From Devosia nitrariae (GTDB lineage Bacteria; Pseudomonadota; Alphaproteobacteria; Rhizobiales; Devosiaceae): a stretch of 64,000 nucleotides of DNA. The translations under genes and the position numbers were made by a program. Shown piece after piece: positions 35,824 to 45,099 of the stretch; the stretch's first letter is position 1; each line of letters begins with the position of its first letter. The DNA is taken from assembly GCF_030160115.1 (NCBI RefSeq), contig NZ_BSNS01000018.1, positions 1 through 64,000 on the forward strand, given 5' to 3'. The notes beneath the pieces were generated by a model, which ran no database searches, was not told the origin of the DNA, and saw only the letters and a program-made list of their open reading frames with translations.

Positions 35824-36354
35824 TTGTCTTTTTCGGTCTACGAAATAACGGTGCCGGCCATGCTGCATGGCCTAAGAGTGCTCGACGACTACCTCGACCA
35901 CGCGCAAACGCTCGAACGCACCAGGGGCCTCACACCTGGAGAGGTGCTTCAGGCGAGGCTCGCATCTGACATGCTGTCCTTCGGCGAACAGTCCAGCATT
36001 ACTTGCAACAAGGTCGAGGCGCACATGTCCAAGCTCATGCAGCGCGACCTACCAGCTCCGGTCCGACCTGCAATGATGTACCCGGCACTTAAGGGCCGCC
36101 TTCTGGAAACTCGCGGTTTCCTTCAGGCGATCGAGCCGAGCATGCTCAACGGCGCGCACACGCACACCTATAATATAACGCCGACGATCGCGCATGGTTG
36201 GTATGGCGGCAACGACTACATTCGGCACCTCGTAATGCCGGATTTTTTCTTTCACATCTCGATCGCGCACGCGATCCTTCGACACCTAGGCGCGCCAGTT
36301 GGAAAGCGTGACTATCTCGGAAATCTCAGCCAGCAGAGTGGCGGCTATTCGTGA
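35824..36354 (+). CDS. DUF1993 family protein
   Basis: 176 aa. TTG 35824 preceded by GGGAGG at 5 bp is the best start. LSFSVYEITVPAMLHGLRVL, DYLDHAQTLERTRGL and DMLSFGEQSSITCNKVEAHM are the DUF1993 pattern; the C-terminus DFFFHISIAHAILRHLGAPV is typical. All-helical DinB-like fold, function unknown. Convergent with the second msrA. Confidence 0.88.
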   Translation: MSFSVYEITVPAMLHGLRVLDDYLDHAQTLERTRGLTPGEVLQARLASDMLSFGEQSSITCNKVEAHMSKLMQRDLPAPVRPAMMYPALKGRLLETRGFLQAIEPSMLNGAHTHTYNITPTIAHGWYGGNDYIRHLVMPDFFFHISIAHAILRHLGAPVGKRDYLGNLSQQSGGYS

Positions 36355-36447
36355 TGACGGCAGTGCGGCGCGCGGCGGCAAACACGGTGGCGGAGATCAA
36401 GATGAAGTAGGGCGCCGGCTGATCCCGCACTTGGTCATTCCGGACCG

Positions 36448-36957
36448 TCAGCCACCGCGGCGTGGCAACCGCCAGTCGGGCCGCGGAAAATGGCAGCTGT
36501 AGCCGCCAGGGTGCTTCTGAAGGTAATCCTGGTGCTCCGGCTCAGCCTCCCAGAACGGCTCCTCAGGATTGATTTCGGTGACCACCGGACCCGGCCAGCG
36601 GCCCGACGCCTCGATCTCAGCAATCGTCGCGAGCGCGACTTCCTTCTGATTCTCGTCGGTGTAGTAGACGGCGGACCGGTAGCTGGGGCCGAAGTCGCTG
36701 CCCTGCTGTTCATATGTGGTCGGGTCATGGATCTGAAAGAACAGTTCGAGGAGCTTACGATAGCTTAGCAACTTTGGGTCGTAGACCACTTCGATTGCTT
36801 CGGCATGGCCGAAGTGAGCGCCGTAGGTGGGGTTTAACGTATCGCCTCCGGTATACCCGACGCGGGTCGACACCACACCCCGTGCCCGGCGCAGTAAATC
36901 CTGCAAGCCCCAGAAGCATCCACCAGCAAGGATCGCTCTCTCAGTCTTGACCGTCAT
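36448..36957 (-). CDS. msrA: Peptide-methionine (S)-S-oxide reductase MsrA, second copy
   Basis: 169 aa. [20 protein letters not shown] (Cys14), [25 protein letters not shown] and [18 protein letters not shown] identify it. It is close in layout to the msrA at 5826-6338 but clearly diverged, so both may be kept for different conditions. No msrB partner lies next to it. ATG 36957 is preferred over the longer frame. Confidence 0.95.
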   Translation of the reverse strand: MTVKTERAILAGGCFWGLQDLLRRARGVVSTRVGYTGGDTLNPTYGAHFGHAEAIEVVYDPKLLSYRKLLELFFQIHDPTTYEQQGSDFGPSYRSAVYYTDENQKEVALATIAEIEASGRWPGPVVTEINPEEPFWEAEPEHQDYLQKHPGGYSCHFPRPDWRLPRRGG

Positions 36958-37264
36958 CCCGCATCCTCTTGGCGCAGCGAGCACCAGGTTCAAACTATCG
37001 AGCTTGCATGGCACGGGGCAATGAATCGAAGGCATCCAAATAATAACTTCCGGAAATGACGCGGCGTGGAATGGAAACGATAATGAACGGTCATTTCTAA
37101 CGCGCTCGGGACGGCGGTAGCCTTTTCTTACACCTCACCGGCAGGACTTGGCGAACGCGAGAGGAAGAGTGCTTCTGCTTCGGGTCCGATCTGCCTGCAC
37201 AAGGAGTGCCTGCCCGGTGTGGCAACACAACCTTGATCTCAATCGAGCCCCCAGGAGCTGAGCT
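36958..37264. other. Intergenic region with divergent promoters
   Basis: 307 bp between msrA2 and the SPW-type gene, which are divergent. No coding region recognised. CAGGAG precedes the 37265 gene. Confidence 0.45.
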
Positions 37265-37654
37265 ATGTCATTTCGTTTCATCACCAAGGCGATCCATGCC
37301 TATCTCATCGACTATCCCGTCGCCGTCTTTCTGATTGTAGCCCCGTTCCTACTCAATCTCGGTCAGAGCGGCCCCGTGGCCATGTGGCTTTCCGTCGTGA
37401 CCGGAGTGGCGGCGCTGCTGCTCCCGATCCTCACAAATCACCCGACCGGGCTGATCCGGGTGATCCCTTATCCAGTGCACCTCTGGGTCGACCGTGCCGT
37501 TGGGATCGTCTTCCTTATCGCCCCGTTCGCATTCGGCTTTTCAGGGCTCGACGCCTGGTATTATTGGGTGCTTGCCGTTGCCGTGATCCTCGTTACATCG
37601 GTGTTCAACGCACCGGCGGTTCAAGACCGCCTCGACATGCACGTCGCCGGGTGA
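37265..37654 (+). CDS. SPW-repeat-like membrane protein
   Basis: 129 aa with four hydrophobic segments in two similar halves: DYPVAVFLIVAPFLLNLG, AMWLSVVTGVAALLLPILT, LWVDRAVGIVFLIAPFAFGF and AWYYWVLAVAVILVTSVFNA. The internal two-fold repeat fits SPW-type proteins of unknown function in the inner membrane. AGGAG upstream. A strong bidirectional terminator follows. Confidence 0.8.
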   Translation: MSFRFITKAIHAYLIDYPVAVFLIVAPFLLNLGQSGPVAMWLSVVTGVAALLLPILTNHPTGLIRVIPYPVHLWVDRAVGIVFLIAPFAFGFSGLDAWYYWVLAVAVILVTSVFNAPAVQDRLDMHVAG

Positions 37655-37662
37655 CACGACCT

Positions 37663-37692
37663 TGCGGAGTGCCGAATGGACGGCACTCCGCA
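37663..37692. terminator. Bidirectional rho-independent-type hairpin
   Basis: TGCGGAGTGCCG (37663-37674) pairs perfectly with CGGCACTCCGCA (37681-37692), 12 bp with a 6-nt loop, between the convergent SPW-like gene and the xre gene. No long T-run follows, but position and stem strength support termination for both. Confidence 0.75.
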
Positions 37693-37695
37693 TGG

Positions 37696-37965
37696 TCATC
37701 GCTCGCCGGAGAAGGAGTTCCTATCGCCGCGCACGACCATCTTGGCAGGACCAGAAACACCTCGACGTCCCTCCGACGAAGTAAACTCGATGCCCGCTGC
37801 TTCCAAGGCTTTCACCAAAGCAAGCATCGTCTCCGATGCCAGAACACTGGATTCGCTCTCGATCGTCGTGATTGACCTTCTCGACGTACCGGCGCGCTTC
37901 GCCAGTTCGGCTTGCGTCCAATTCAACAGCGCCCTAGCGGCGCGGATTTGCGAAGGATCCACCAT
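37696..37965 (-). CDS. XRE-family HTH regulator
   Basis: 89 aa, one HTH_3 domain: QIRAARALLNWTQAELAKRA, GTSRRSITTIESESSVLASE, MLALVKALEAAGIEFTSSEG. Short single-domain regulators of this kind serve as antitoxins, prophage repressors or local controllers. ATG 37965 is chosen over the longer frame. No toxin gene is evident on the same strand; the upstream 37934-38305 frame is a weak candidate partner. Confidence 0.88.
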   Translation of the reverse strand: MVDPSQIRAARALLNWTQAELAKRAGTSRRSITTIESESSVLASETMLALVKALEAAGIEFTSSEGRRGVSGPAKMVVRGDRNSFSGER

Positions 37966-38305
37966 CAGCTGCCGGCACCTTTCCACGCAGGGGAAAGGAT
38001 AGACAAGCTCGATTGGAAGGATTGAAGAACCAATTCCTGCCGCTGCGCGACGTCATTCGACGCTCGCACGGAATTGGTGGCGCCGAGGACCAGCGAATGA
38101 AAGGGGGCGGGTCCATTGTCAGGCGGCCGACATCCGGCATTCCCAATCGCTCCAGGACCCGTCCTGGAGTCGACCCATCCACACTTGTAAGGCGATGGCG
38201 CTCGAGAATGACGAAGACGTCACGGAACTCCGGCCGCGTTACCAGAGGGCATAGAACGCCCCGTCGGTTCTGCTGATCCTTCCGGACTAACCGCACCCTC
38301 CTCAT
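37934..38305 (-). CDS. Possible small hypothetical protein upstream of xre
   Basis: 123 aa, open frame reading RRGVLCPLVTRPEFRDVFVI, LERHRLTSVDGSTPGRVLER, FIRWSSAPPIPCERRMTSRS. Composition is protein-like and it overlaps the xre start by 31 bp, but there is no good ribosome-binding site and no known family. The rest of the 37987-38357 gap has nothing else. Low confidence. Confidence 0.3.
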   Translation of the reverse strand: MRRVRLVRKDQQNRRGVLCPLVTRPEFRDVFVILERHRLTSVDGSTPGRVLERLGMPDVGRLTMDPPPFIRWSSAPPIPCERRMTSRSGRNWFFNPSNRACLSFPLRGKVPAADGGSFANPRR

Positions 38306-38357
38306 TCTATTGTGCTCGCGCTCAGGCGCGTGTGCAACGCCGACGAAAGGCGTGATC

Positions 38358-39244
38358 ATGACCAGCAAGGCCGGCCAGCGGATCGATTCCGCACTCTCTG
38401 ACGACGATCGTGAGGCGCTCCGCAGGCGCGCGGTGCGTGTCGACGAGATCACCGCGGCCGCCCTGCCGACGACGTCGGAGCTGCAAACCGGGCTGCTGTT
38501 CTGCAGGGACAGCCTGCAGTCTGACGTGATGGCGTACCTCGACAGCTGGAAGGCAGGTCGCGACGGCGAAATCGATGCAGACCTTGTCGTTGCAACCGAA
38601 ACCGCGAGAGCCAATGCTGAACCTGAGGTGCTTCATAAGGTGCGGGAGCGTGCCGCTCGTTCCTTTGACGCCCACGGTAATTATGAGGATGCCCTACTTG
38701 CCGACCGTGCCGACGTGTGGCTCGCTTATCTCGGCGATGCCGATGCCCAACGTCACGTAGTCAAGCAGGCTCTTCGGGTACCATCGGGCATCCAAAAGAG
38801 CTTGGTGGCAGACGCATATCGCTTGGCATTTGCGGTTGGATTGCCGTTGCGCCGGAATGGCGCGGCATATGATTTCGGCGACGCTGACGAGCTTATGAGC
38901 GTCGGGATGCAACGTCTCGTGCGCCTCGCGCCGAGTACGCCGCCCGCATCCTCGAAATCCTGCGGGTTATTCACGGCATCGTGCAGCTCGAAACGGGACT
39001 TTCTGTCGACTTCGACGAGGTGCTCGACGAACTGGACCGGATCAGCGCGCAATTTGCTGATGACCGCGGGATCGAAAGGGATCGTCTCCGCAACAGCATT
39101 AGACGCAGCATCCAAAACATCTCGAACGCCGACGCACTCAAACGCATCGACGGCTACGTGATGCTCGAGGAACGATCAGCGCGGGCGGATGTGCAGCAAG
39201 CTCTGAAATACTGCGGGATCGCAAGAGCGGAGACGAGTCGTGAG
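38358..39244 (+). pseudogene. Hypothetical protein gene with a frameshift
   Basis: From ATG 38358 a coding-quality frame runs to about 38930 (SKAGQRIDSALSDDDREALR ... ADELMSVGMQRLVRLA), then continues in another frame as EYAARILEILRVIHGIVQLE and DEVLDELDRISAQFADDRGI. One missing base in CCG-AGTAC near 38931 would restore a single protein of about 290 aa. Helical, soluble, family not recognised. The second frame runs without stop into the phosphoesterase, so a fusion cannot be excluded. Confidence 0.6.
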
Positions 39245-39247
39245 AGC

Positions 39248-40033
39248 GTGGTCATGTCCGATCTCCACGTCGACGCGGCCGACTACGAAGTGCCCCCGAC
39301 CCCGCCCGACATCGACTGCATCATCATCGCGGGTGACATCGCCGACGGGCACCACCTGTCCGCGAGGTGGCTGCGGCACCATGTCGTGCCCATCGGCCTG
39401 CCGGTCATCTATGTCGCGGGAAACCACGATTTCTATGGATGGGACCTCGTCGACGACTACACAGGTCTCTATCGCCAGGCCGGCATCGAACTCTTGTATC
39501 CCGGCCGCCCCAGCATCGAGATTGCGGGGGTCAGGATTATAGGCTGCACGCTTTGGACAGATTACGCGATCGCAGGGGACGTCGATGCCGCTCGTGCGTG
39601 GGCTAGGTTGTCGATGCCTGATCTGCAATCCATTGATCTCGGGCTGCGCAGGATCGGCACGCGAGACCTCCTGGATTTGCACCGCAGGCACTTGAGGCTA
39701 CTAGCAGACTTGCTGACGGAGCGTGAGGCCCAGCCGCCTACTATTGTCGTCACGCATCACGCACCACACCCGACATCGCTTCGGTCGCATGTGATGATAG
39801 ATCCCTCGGATGGGTCGTTCGCGAGTGATCTTAGTCACCTCATCAAGATGACGGAACCTGCGGTGTGAATATATGGCCACGTGCATCACTCGAGAGGCTA
39901 CGACGTCGAGGCGACAAGGATCGTCTGCAATCCCAGGGGGTACGCTGTGGTCAAGCGGATTGATAGTGATCGCTCACCGTTCGAGCGGCTCGAGAACTGG
40001 TCCTTCGAGCCCGAGAAGGTAGTCGAGCTATGA
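39248..40033 (+). pseudogene. Metallophosphoesterase with in-frame TGA
   Basis: The calcineurin-like core is intact up to 39865: VVMSDLHVDAADYE (D-x-H), IIIAGDIADGHHLS (GD), VAGNHDFYGWDL (GNHD), VVTHHAPHP. At 39866-39868 a TGA interrupts MTEPAV; the same frame then goes on IYGHVHHSRGYDVEATRIVC, NPRGYAVVKRIDSD ... to TGA at 40031. A Trp (TGG) is expected at the interruption. The last metal-binding motif GHVHH lies after the stop, so the truncated product should be inactive. Nonsense mutation, sequencing error or recoding are the options. The stop overlaps the next ATG (ATGA). Confidence 0.75.
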
Positions 40034-40353
40034 AAACGGGCTGGGAGCTTGTGAGCCAGTACTCGCGGTCCATCGGTGAGATTGAGGTCGCGGCCGTGCG
40101 CGTCGGAGGGGACGTCCGCGTCGTCAGCCCAAGCGAGCTGAAGGGCTGGCTCGAGAAGATGAACTTTCGGACAGAGGAAGATTTGCCTTGGGGCGGCGAC
40201 CTCACAAAAGAGCAACACGAGGCCTACGATCGGCAGTCCTTTGCGATCTGGACCCGCGACGAGATTTGGTACCCGGTCCATGAGGACGGCCTGGTTCGGC
40301 TAGAAGGCATCGACCGGACGCCAGAGGGATGGGTCGTCAGGAGAAAGCGATGA
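40030..40353 (+). CDS. Small hypothetical protein
   Basis: 107 aa, start overlapping the phosphoesterase stop and end overlapping the next start, both by ATGA, so it is the third cistron of a tight operon. KTGWELVSQYSRSIGEIEVA, AVRVGGDVRVVSPSELKGWL, EKMNFRTEEDLPWGGDLT. No known motif. Intact, unlike its neighbours. Confidence 0.7.
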   Translation: MKTGWELVSQYSRSIGEIEVAAVRVGGDVRVVSPSELKGWLEKMNFRTEEDLPWGGDLTKEQHEAYDRQSFAIWTRDEIWYPVHEDGLVRLEGIDRTPEGWVVRRKR

Positions 40354-40609
40354 TGGATGTCAAAAACGGCCTCCTTCGCGGCACTGTATTCGCGATCGAG
40401 GCCGCCGGCATGCGGCAAGAGGACTTCGCAAGGATCATCGGCGAGGCCCCGACCCTAACGATTGACCTCTTCGATGAAATGAGAACCACACCTGTGGAGC
40501 GTTCATCGAGATATACGACAAGGCAGCCGCCGAAGCGGGCTGGCCCACCCTTGCCGACATCTTGCTCACCCACATCGACGAGCTCAGGCACGGAGACCGG
40601 AAGTCTTGA
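40350..40609 (+). pseudogene. Small hypothetical gene with a frameshift
   Basis: MDVKNGLLRGTVFAIEAAGM, RQEDFARIIGEAPTLTIDLF, then the frame degrades; from about 40490 another frame gives FIEIYDKAAAEAGWPTLADI, LLTHIDELRHGDRKS and TGA at 40607. The 260-bp span is not a multiple of three, consistent with a one-base indel. Downstream a TTG overlapping this stop opens a short coding-like stretch (KIERIGNEEATALN) cut off by the ABC transporter locus. Confidence 0.6.
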
Positions 40610-40752
40610 AAATCGAACGCATCGGCAACGAGGAAGCCACCGCCTTGAATCCCTTTGCGCTATGTCAAATCGCCACACGACAGGCAGAAGACCCGCTGAC
40701 CCGCGACGAAGCCTCCGCCGGTCAGCACAGGGAGTTGGCGGCTTTGCCGTAT

Positions 40753-41715
40753 TCAGGCCTGGGTCAAGGATTTTTCGAACCAGATTGGTTGGTAGGCGAG
40801 AGGCGCCACCAGCTTATCGGCCCGACCGTGCCAGAGGTCGGTGGCGTTGTGGAGATAGCGCATGCTGAGCTCCAGTCCCTGCCCGTACATGGATTGGTTG
40901 ATGCCGTCGGCCGTCGCCCCTTCAATGGTCGACTGCGACACGCTCTTGCCCTGATGCAGGGCCCGCGCGACCTCGATCACGGGGTCGCTGTCGAGGTAGA
41001 ACTTTGTCTCGATGGCATAGCGCTCCATCAGCGCCGGATCGGGATTGTTGAACGCCTTCACCCAGATCGAGGTATCGAGGTAGAGCGGCTGCACGTATTC
41101 CATCAGGTGGTCGAACCACGCGAGGAAAGCCTGGTCGGTGTGCGGCTGCGGTGGTTTGAAGGTATGTGCCGCGAGGAGAGCGCGCTGGAACATGGTACCG
41201 ATGAAGCTCTCGAACGCTTTGCCGGCGTCACCGAGGTCGGCGAGGAAAAGCCGCGTGAAGGGCGTCTCCTCACCTGACAGGTAGACTTTGCGGAAGACGT
41301 GGACATCGCAATAGGCCGAGCAGGTCATCACCTCGAGCGCGTTGACCTCGTGCTCGCGACCCCGCGCCTTCGGTGACTCCATGAGCACGTCATGCGTAAG
41401 GTTCCACTCCGATCCGGCATGCATGGAGAGATAGGGTTTGGCGACGGTATCGCATGCCTGGTGGGTGATGCCGCCGACGGCCCAGGCGAGTTTCTTGTCG
41501 ATCTCTGGGTGCGCCTCGGCATCGTCCCAGCGCTTGATCGATTCTGCGAGTAGAGGATGCATCCACTTGCCGCCGCCGCGCGTGCAGGCGCCCAGGCGCA
41601 CCACCTGCGGCTGATGTTCGCAGGCCTCGGTAAACGCGGATTCGACGCGCGCGTCCGCCTTCATCAGTCTCAGACTGTCGTCACAAATCGCCCAATGAGT
41701 CAGCATGTCCGACAT
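40753..41715 (-). CDS. Hypothetical His-rich helical protein in the opp operon
   Basis: 320 aa, soluble, no signal peptide. His/Asp pairs spread through predicted helices (MLTHWAICDDSLRLM, VGGITHQACDTVAKPYLSMH, REHEVNALE, YCDVHVFRK, RYLHNATDLWHG) recall metal-dependent phospholipase C/nuclease-like helical hydrolases (zinc-dependent PLC fold), but this is only a resemblance. It is the last gene of the minus-strand oligopeptide-type ABC operon, 81 bp after oppF, so it probably acts on the imported compound. Confidence 0.75.
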   Translation of the reverse strand: MSDMLTHWAICDDSLRLMKADARVESAFTEACEHQPQVVRLGACTRGGGKWMHPLLAESIKRWDDAEAHPEIDKKLAWAVGGITHQACDTVAKPYLSMHAGSEWNLTHDVLMESPKARGREHEVNALEVMTCSAYCDVHVFRKVYLSGEETPFTRLFLADLGDAGKAFESFIGTMFQRALLAAHTFKPPQPHTDQAFLAWFDHLMEYVQPLYLDTSIWVKAFNNPDPALMERYAIETKFYLDSDPVIEVARALHQGKSVSQSTIEGATADGINQSMYGQGLELSMRYLHNATDLWHGRADKLVAPLAYQPIWFEKSLTQA

Positions 41716-41796
41716 GGTGGCGCCCTTTCAGGAAATGGGATTGTCGTTGTCTCTTTGTCGGGCGGCCCACCAGCGGGCTGCCTCGGTGATCGCCCC

Positions 41797-42846
41797 TCAT
41801 GCCGGAATCCCCGCGAGCTCGAGCTCTTCGGCATGATGGCAGGCCACCTGCCGGCCGCCGGCCATCGGTCGGAGCGGCGGTACGTCCTTGCGACAGGCTT
41901 CCGTGGCGAACGCGCATCGCGGATGGAACTGGCACCCCGGCGGCGGCTTCGACGGATCGGGTATCTCCCCCGTCAACTCGGCTCGGGGGCGACCACGGAG
42001 GTTTGGTGAAGACACCGGAATGGCGGCAATCAGCGAAGCGGTATACGGGTGCAGCGGCCGAGCGAAGATCTCGGCGCTTGGCGCAAACTCGACGATCCGT
42101 CCGACATACATCACCGCCACATGGTCCGAGACATGCTTGACCACCGACAGGTCGTGGCTGATGAAGAGATAGGTCAGATTGAAGTCGTCCTGCAGGTCCT
42201 GCAGAAGGTTGAGGGTTTGGGCGCGCACCGACACGTCCAGCGCGGACACCGCCTCGTCGGCGACGACCAGGTGCGGCTCGACCACCAGGGCGCGGGCGAT
42301 AACGATGCGCTGGCGTTCACCGCCCGAGAAGGCGTGCGGGTAGCGCGGCATGAATTCCGGGCGGAGTCCCACCTTACCCATGATCATCGCCACGCGATCG
42401 CGTACTTCGGATCTTGCCACACCGCGGGCAAAGAGTGGTTGTCCAATCGCCTCCAGCACGGTCTGCCGCGCGTTGAGCGAGGTGAACGGATCCTGAAAGA
42501 TCATCCGAATGTCATTCCGCAGGTCCGTCATCGTCTTGGGTGACGCGCGGGCCAGGTCGATCCAGTCGCCCGCGCCGCGCCGGCGGTAGCGAATTTCGCC
42601 CGAGGTGGGTTCGTAGACCCTGAGGATGGCTCGGCCCAGTGTGGACTTGCCGCAGCCGGACTCCCCCACCAGGCCAACCGTCTCGCCATCCGCGACCGTC
42701 AGGTCGACGCCGTCGACCGCCTTCACCACTCCGGTCTTTTGCCTGAAGAAGCCGCCGCTCTGGCCAAAGTGCATCTTGAGGTTGCGCACCTCCAGGCAGG
42801 ACTCGGCGGTCTTGGCGGTTGCGGGAGGCTGCATCACGTCGGTCAT
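41797..42846 (-). CDS. Oligopeptide-type ABC transporter ATPase (OppF-like)
   Basis: 349 aa. Walker [17 protein letters not shown]-loop [14 protein letters not shown], signature [15 protein letters not shown], Walker [13 protein letters not shown] (Ala replaces the usual Pro) and the OppF/DppF C-terminal Cys region [20 protein letters not shown]. It energises the importer with OppD. ATG 42846 overlaps the oppD stop by 4 bp; the much longer open frame extending to 44364 is a shadow of oppD and oppC. Confidence 0.94.
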   Translation of the reverse strand: MTDVMQPPATAKTAESCLEVRNLKMHFGQSGGFFRQKTGVVKAVDGVDLTVADGETVGLVGESGCGKSTLGRAILRVYEPTSGEIRYRRRGAGDWIDLARASPKTMTDLRNDIRMIFQDPFTSLNARQTVLEAIGQPLFARGVARSEVRDRVAMIMGKVGLRPEFMPRYPHAFSGGERQRIVIARALVVEPHLVVADEAVSALDVSVRAQTLNLLQDLQDDFNLTYLFISHDLSVVKHVSDHVAVMYVGRIVEFAPSAEIFARPLHPYTASLIAAIPVSSPNLRGRPRAELTGEIPDPSKPPPGCQFHPRCAFATEACRKDVPPLRPMAGGRQVACHHAEELELAGIPA

Positions 42847-43877
42847 GCCAGGACCTCGTCGTTCTGCGCCCAGGCGGCGGCATGGACCGGATCGTGCTGG
42901 AAGCATCGGGAGGTGCTGCCGTCGAGCCGGTAGAGGTCGGGCTCCTGCCTGTCGCAAAGGCCGAAGCGACGCTCCGGGCAGCGCGTGACGAAGGGGCAGC
43001 CGGTCGGGCGCGCAAACGGATTGGGTACCATGCCGCGGATCTGCGTCAGGCGCTCGCCGCGCTGCAGGTCGAGACGGGGCACCGAACCGAGCAGCGCGCG
43101 CGTATACGGGTGCTTTGGCGCATTGAACAGATCGAACACGTTGGCCTGTTCCATGGTCCGACCGAGATACATAACGGTGACGTCGTCGGCGACTTCGGCG
43201 ACCACGCCCAGATCGTGCGTGATCAGCATGATCGAGATGCCTGACTCGCGCTGGATCTCGCGCATCAGGTTGAGCACGTTGGCCTGCGTGGTGACGTCGA
43301 GCGCGGTGGTTGGCTCGTCGGCGATCACGAGGTCGGGCCGGCAGGCCAGCGCCATGGCGATCATCGCGCGTTGCCGCATGCCGCCCGAAAGCTGGAACGG
43401 GTATGATGAGAAACGTGCCGCTGCGTCTGGGATGCGCACCCGGGTCAGAAGCTCGATGGTGCGCGCCTTGGCCTCGGCCTTCGACACGTCTTCGTGGACG
43501 AGCATCATCTCGCTGATCTGGCTGCCGATGGTGTGAACCGGCGACATCGAGGTCATCGGCTCCTGGAAGATCATCGAGATATACTTGCCCCGGATCGCCC
43601 GCATCTGCTTGCTGTTGGGGTCGAGCCTGGCGATGTCGACCGTGCGGCCATCCCTGAAGTGATAGATCATCTCGCCCGACACGATCCGGCCAGGTCTCTT
43701 GAGGATCTGGAGGATCGACGAAGCGGTCATCGACTTGCCCGAGCCACTTTCGCCGACGACGCACATGGTGTGGTTGCGGCGGAGCGTGAGGTCGAGCCCG
43801 TCGACGGCCTTGACCACGCCCGACCGGGTCTCGAAGTAGGTCGAGAGGTTCCTGATCTCGAGGAGAATGTCGGACAT
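42843..43877 (-). CDS. Oligopeptide-type ABC transporter ATPase (OppD-like)
   Basis: 344 aa. [15 protein letters not shown] (Walker A), [18 protein letters not shown] (Q-loop), [20 protein letters not shown] (signature), [13 protein letters not shown] (Walker B), and the C-terminal oligopeptide-transporter tail [20 protein letters not shown]. Partner of OppF. It begins 9 bp after the oppC stop. Confidence 0.95.
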   Translation of the reverse strand: MSDILLEIRNLSTYFETRSGVVKAVDGLDLTLRRNHTMCVVGESGSGKSMTASSILQILKRPGRIVSGEMIYHFRDGRTVDIARLDPNSKQMRAIRGKYISMIFQEPMTSMSPVHTIGSQISEMMLVHEDVSKAEAKARTIELLTRVRIPDAAARFSSYPFQLSGGMRQRAMIAMALACRPDLVIADEPTTALDVTTQANVLNLMREIQRESGISIMLITHDLGVVAEVADDVTVMYLGRTMEQANVFDLFNAPKHPYTRALLGSVPRLDLQRGERLTQIRGMVPNPFARPTGCPFVTRCPERRFGLCDRQEPDLYRLDGSTSRCFQHDPVHAAAWAQNDEVLA

Positions 43878-43886
43878 GGCGGCCCC

Positions 43887-45095
43887 CTAATTGTGCGAGT
43901 AGGGATCGGCCGCGTCGCGAAGGCCGTCGCCGAGGAAGTTGAGGGCAAGCACGGCGATCACGACGGCGACCCCCGGCAGGATCAGCCACGGAGCGGTGGC
44001 TACCGTATTGACGTTCTGCGCCTCCTGCAGCAGCACGCCCCAGCTGACGACAGGCGCCCTGAGGCCGATGCCGAGGAAGGACAGTGCCGTCTCGGCGAGG
44101 ATCATTTCGGGGATAGCCAGCGTCGTCACTGCGATGATGTGGCTCATGAACGCCGGCAGCAGCTGTCGGGTGATGATGCGGAACTCGCTGACTCCGTCGA
44201 GGCGGGCAGCGGTGACAAAGTCCTCGTTCTTGAGCGACATCACCTTTCCGCGCGTCTCGCGGGCGAGGGAGGTCCAGCCGATGAGCGACAGCAGCACGGT
44301 GATCATGAAGTAGACCGCAAGCGGGTCCCAGGTCAGGGGGATCGCCGCGGCCAGGCCCATCCATAGGGGGATGGTGGGCATCGAGCGCAGGAACTCGATG
44401 GTGCGCTGGATCGCGTGGTCGACCCGGCCGCCGTAATAACCCGAGAGACCCCCTAGAATGAGGCCGATTACAAGGCTGACCGCTACGCCCACCAAGCCGA
44501 TCGACATCGACACACGTGTGCCATGGACGATGCGGGAAATATTGTCACGCCCGAGACGATCAGTGCCAAGCAGGTAGAACGGCTGGCGCGGCTCGACCGG
44601 ACCGATCAAATGGATGTTCCACTCGAAGAGCCCCCAGAAGTGATAGGTGTCGCCTTGGACGAAGAGGGCGATCGGGATCACCTTCTCGGGGTCTTCAACG
44701 AAGGTCTTGCGGTAAGTGCGGGGGTCGGTTTCGAAACTGTAGTCATGGACGTGTGGCGCGAAGCCCGATCCGTCCTCGGCAAAGAAGTGGATCGCCATGG
44801 GCGGTGCGTACTGGTGCCGGCCCGAAGTGCGGTTTGGGTCCTGCGGCGCGATGATCTCAGCGAAGGCGCCGACGAAATAAATGAAGGCGACGATCCAGAG
44901 GCTGACCACGGCGGCTTTGTGCCGCGAAAATTTCCAGCGCATGAGCTGCCACTGGCTGGCCACGTCGACCACGGTGCCGGCATCCGACTCCGCGATATCG
45001 TCGGCAACGGAGTTGCGGGCCGCGACGGTCGGGAGCGTGTCGCCCTTGGTGCGGGGATGCGTTTCGGGCACGGCGCTGGGAAGCTCGGTTGTCAT
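43887..45095 (-). CDS. Oligopeptide-type ABC transporter permease (OppC-like)
   Basis: 402 aa from ATG 45095. After a hydrophilic 65-residue start comes the OppC N-terminal domain (WSLWIVAFIY-like helix) and a large periplasmic loop, then the BPD_transp_1 domain: GTDRLGRDNISRIVHGTRVS, EAA loop FVTAARLDGVSEFRIITRQL and SFLGIGLRAPVVSWGVLLQE. It pairs with the 327-aa OppB encoded 4 bp upstream. Confidence 0.94.
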   Translation of the reverse strand: MTTELPSAVPETHPRTKGDTLPTVAARNSVADDIAESDAGTVVDVASQWQLMRWKFSRHKAAVVSLWIVAFIYFVGAFAEIIAPQDPNRTSGRHQYAPPMAIHFFAEDGSGFAPHVHDYSFETDPRTYRKTFVEDPEKVIPIALFVQGDTYHFWGLFEWNIHLIGPVEPRQPFYLLGTDRLGRDNISRIVHGTRVSMSIGLVGVAVSLVIGLILGGLSGYYGGRVDHAIQRTIEFLRSMPTIPLWMGLAAAIPLTWDPLAVYFMITVLLSLIGWTSLARETRGKVMSLKNEDFVTAARLDGVSEFRIITRQLLPAFMSHIIAVTTLAIPEMILAETALSFLGIGLRAPVVSWGVLLQEAQNVNTVATAPWLILPGVAVVIAVLALNFLGDGLRDAADPYSHN

Positions 45096-45099
45096 GGCC

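Noticed and set aside
39241-39256. Possible second frameshift at the phosphoesterase start
   Set aside because: A GTG at 39248 with GAGAG upstream gives a normal N-terminus without any indel.
42847-44364. 5' extension of the OppF frame
   Set aside because: Arg/Pro-rich shadow of oppD and oppC; the true start overlaps the oppD stop by ATGA.
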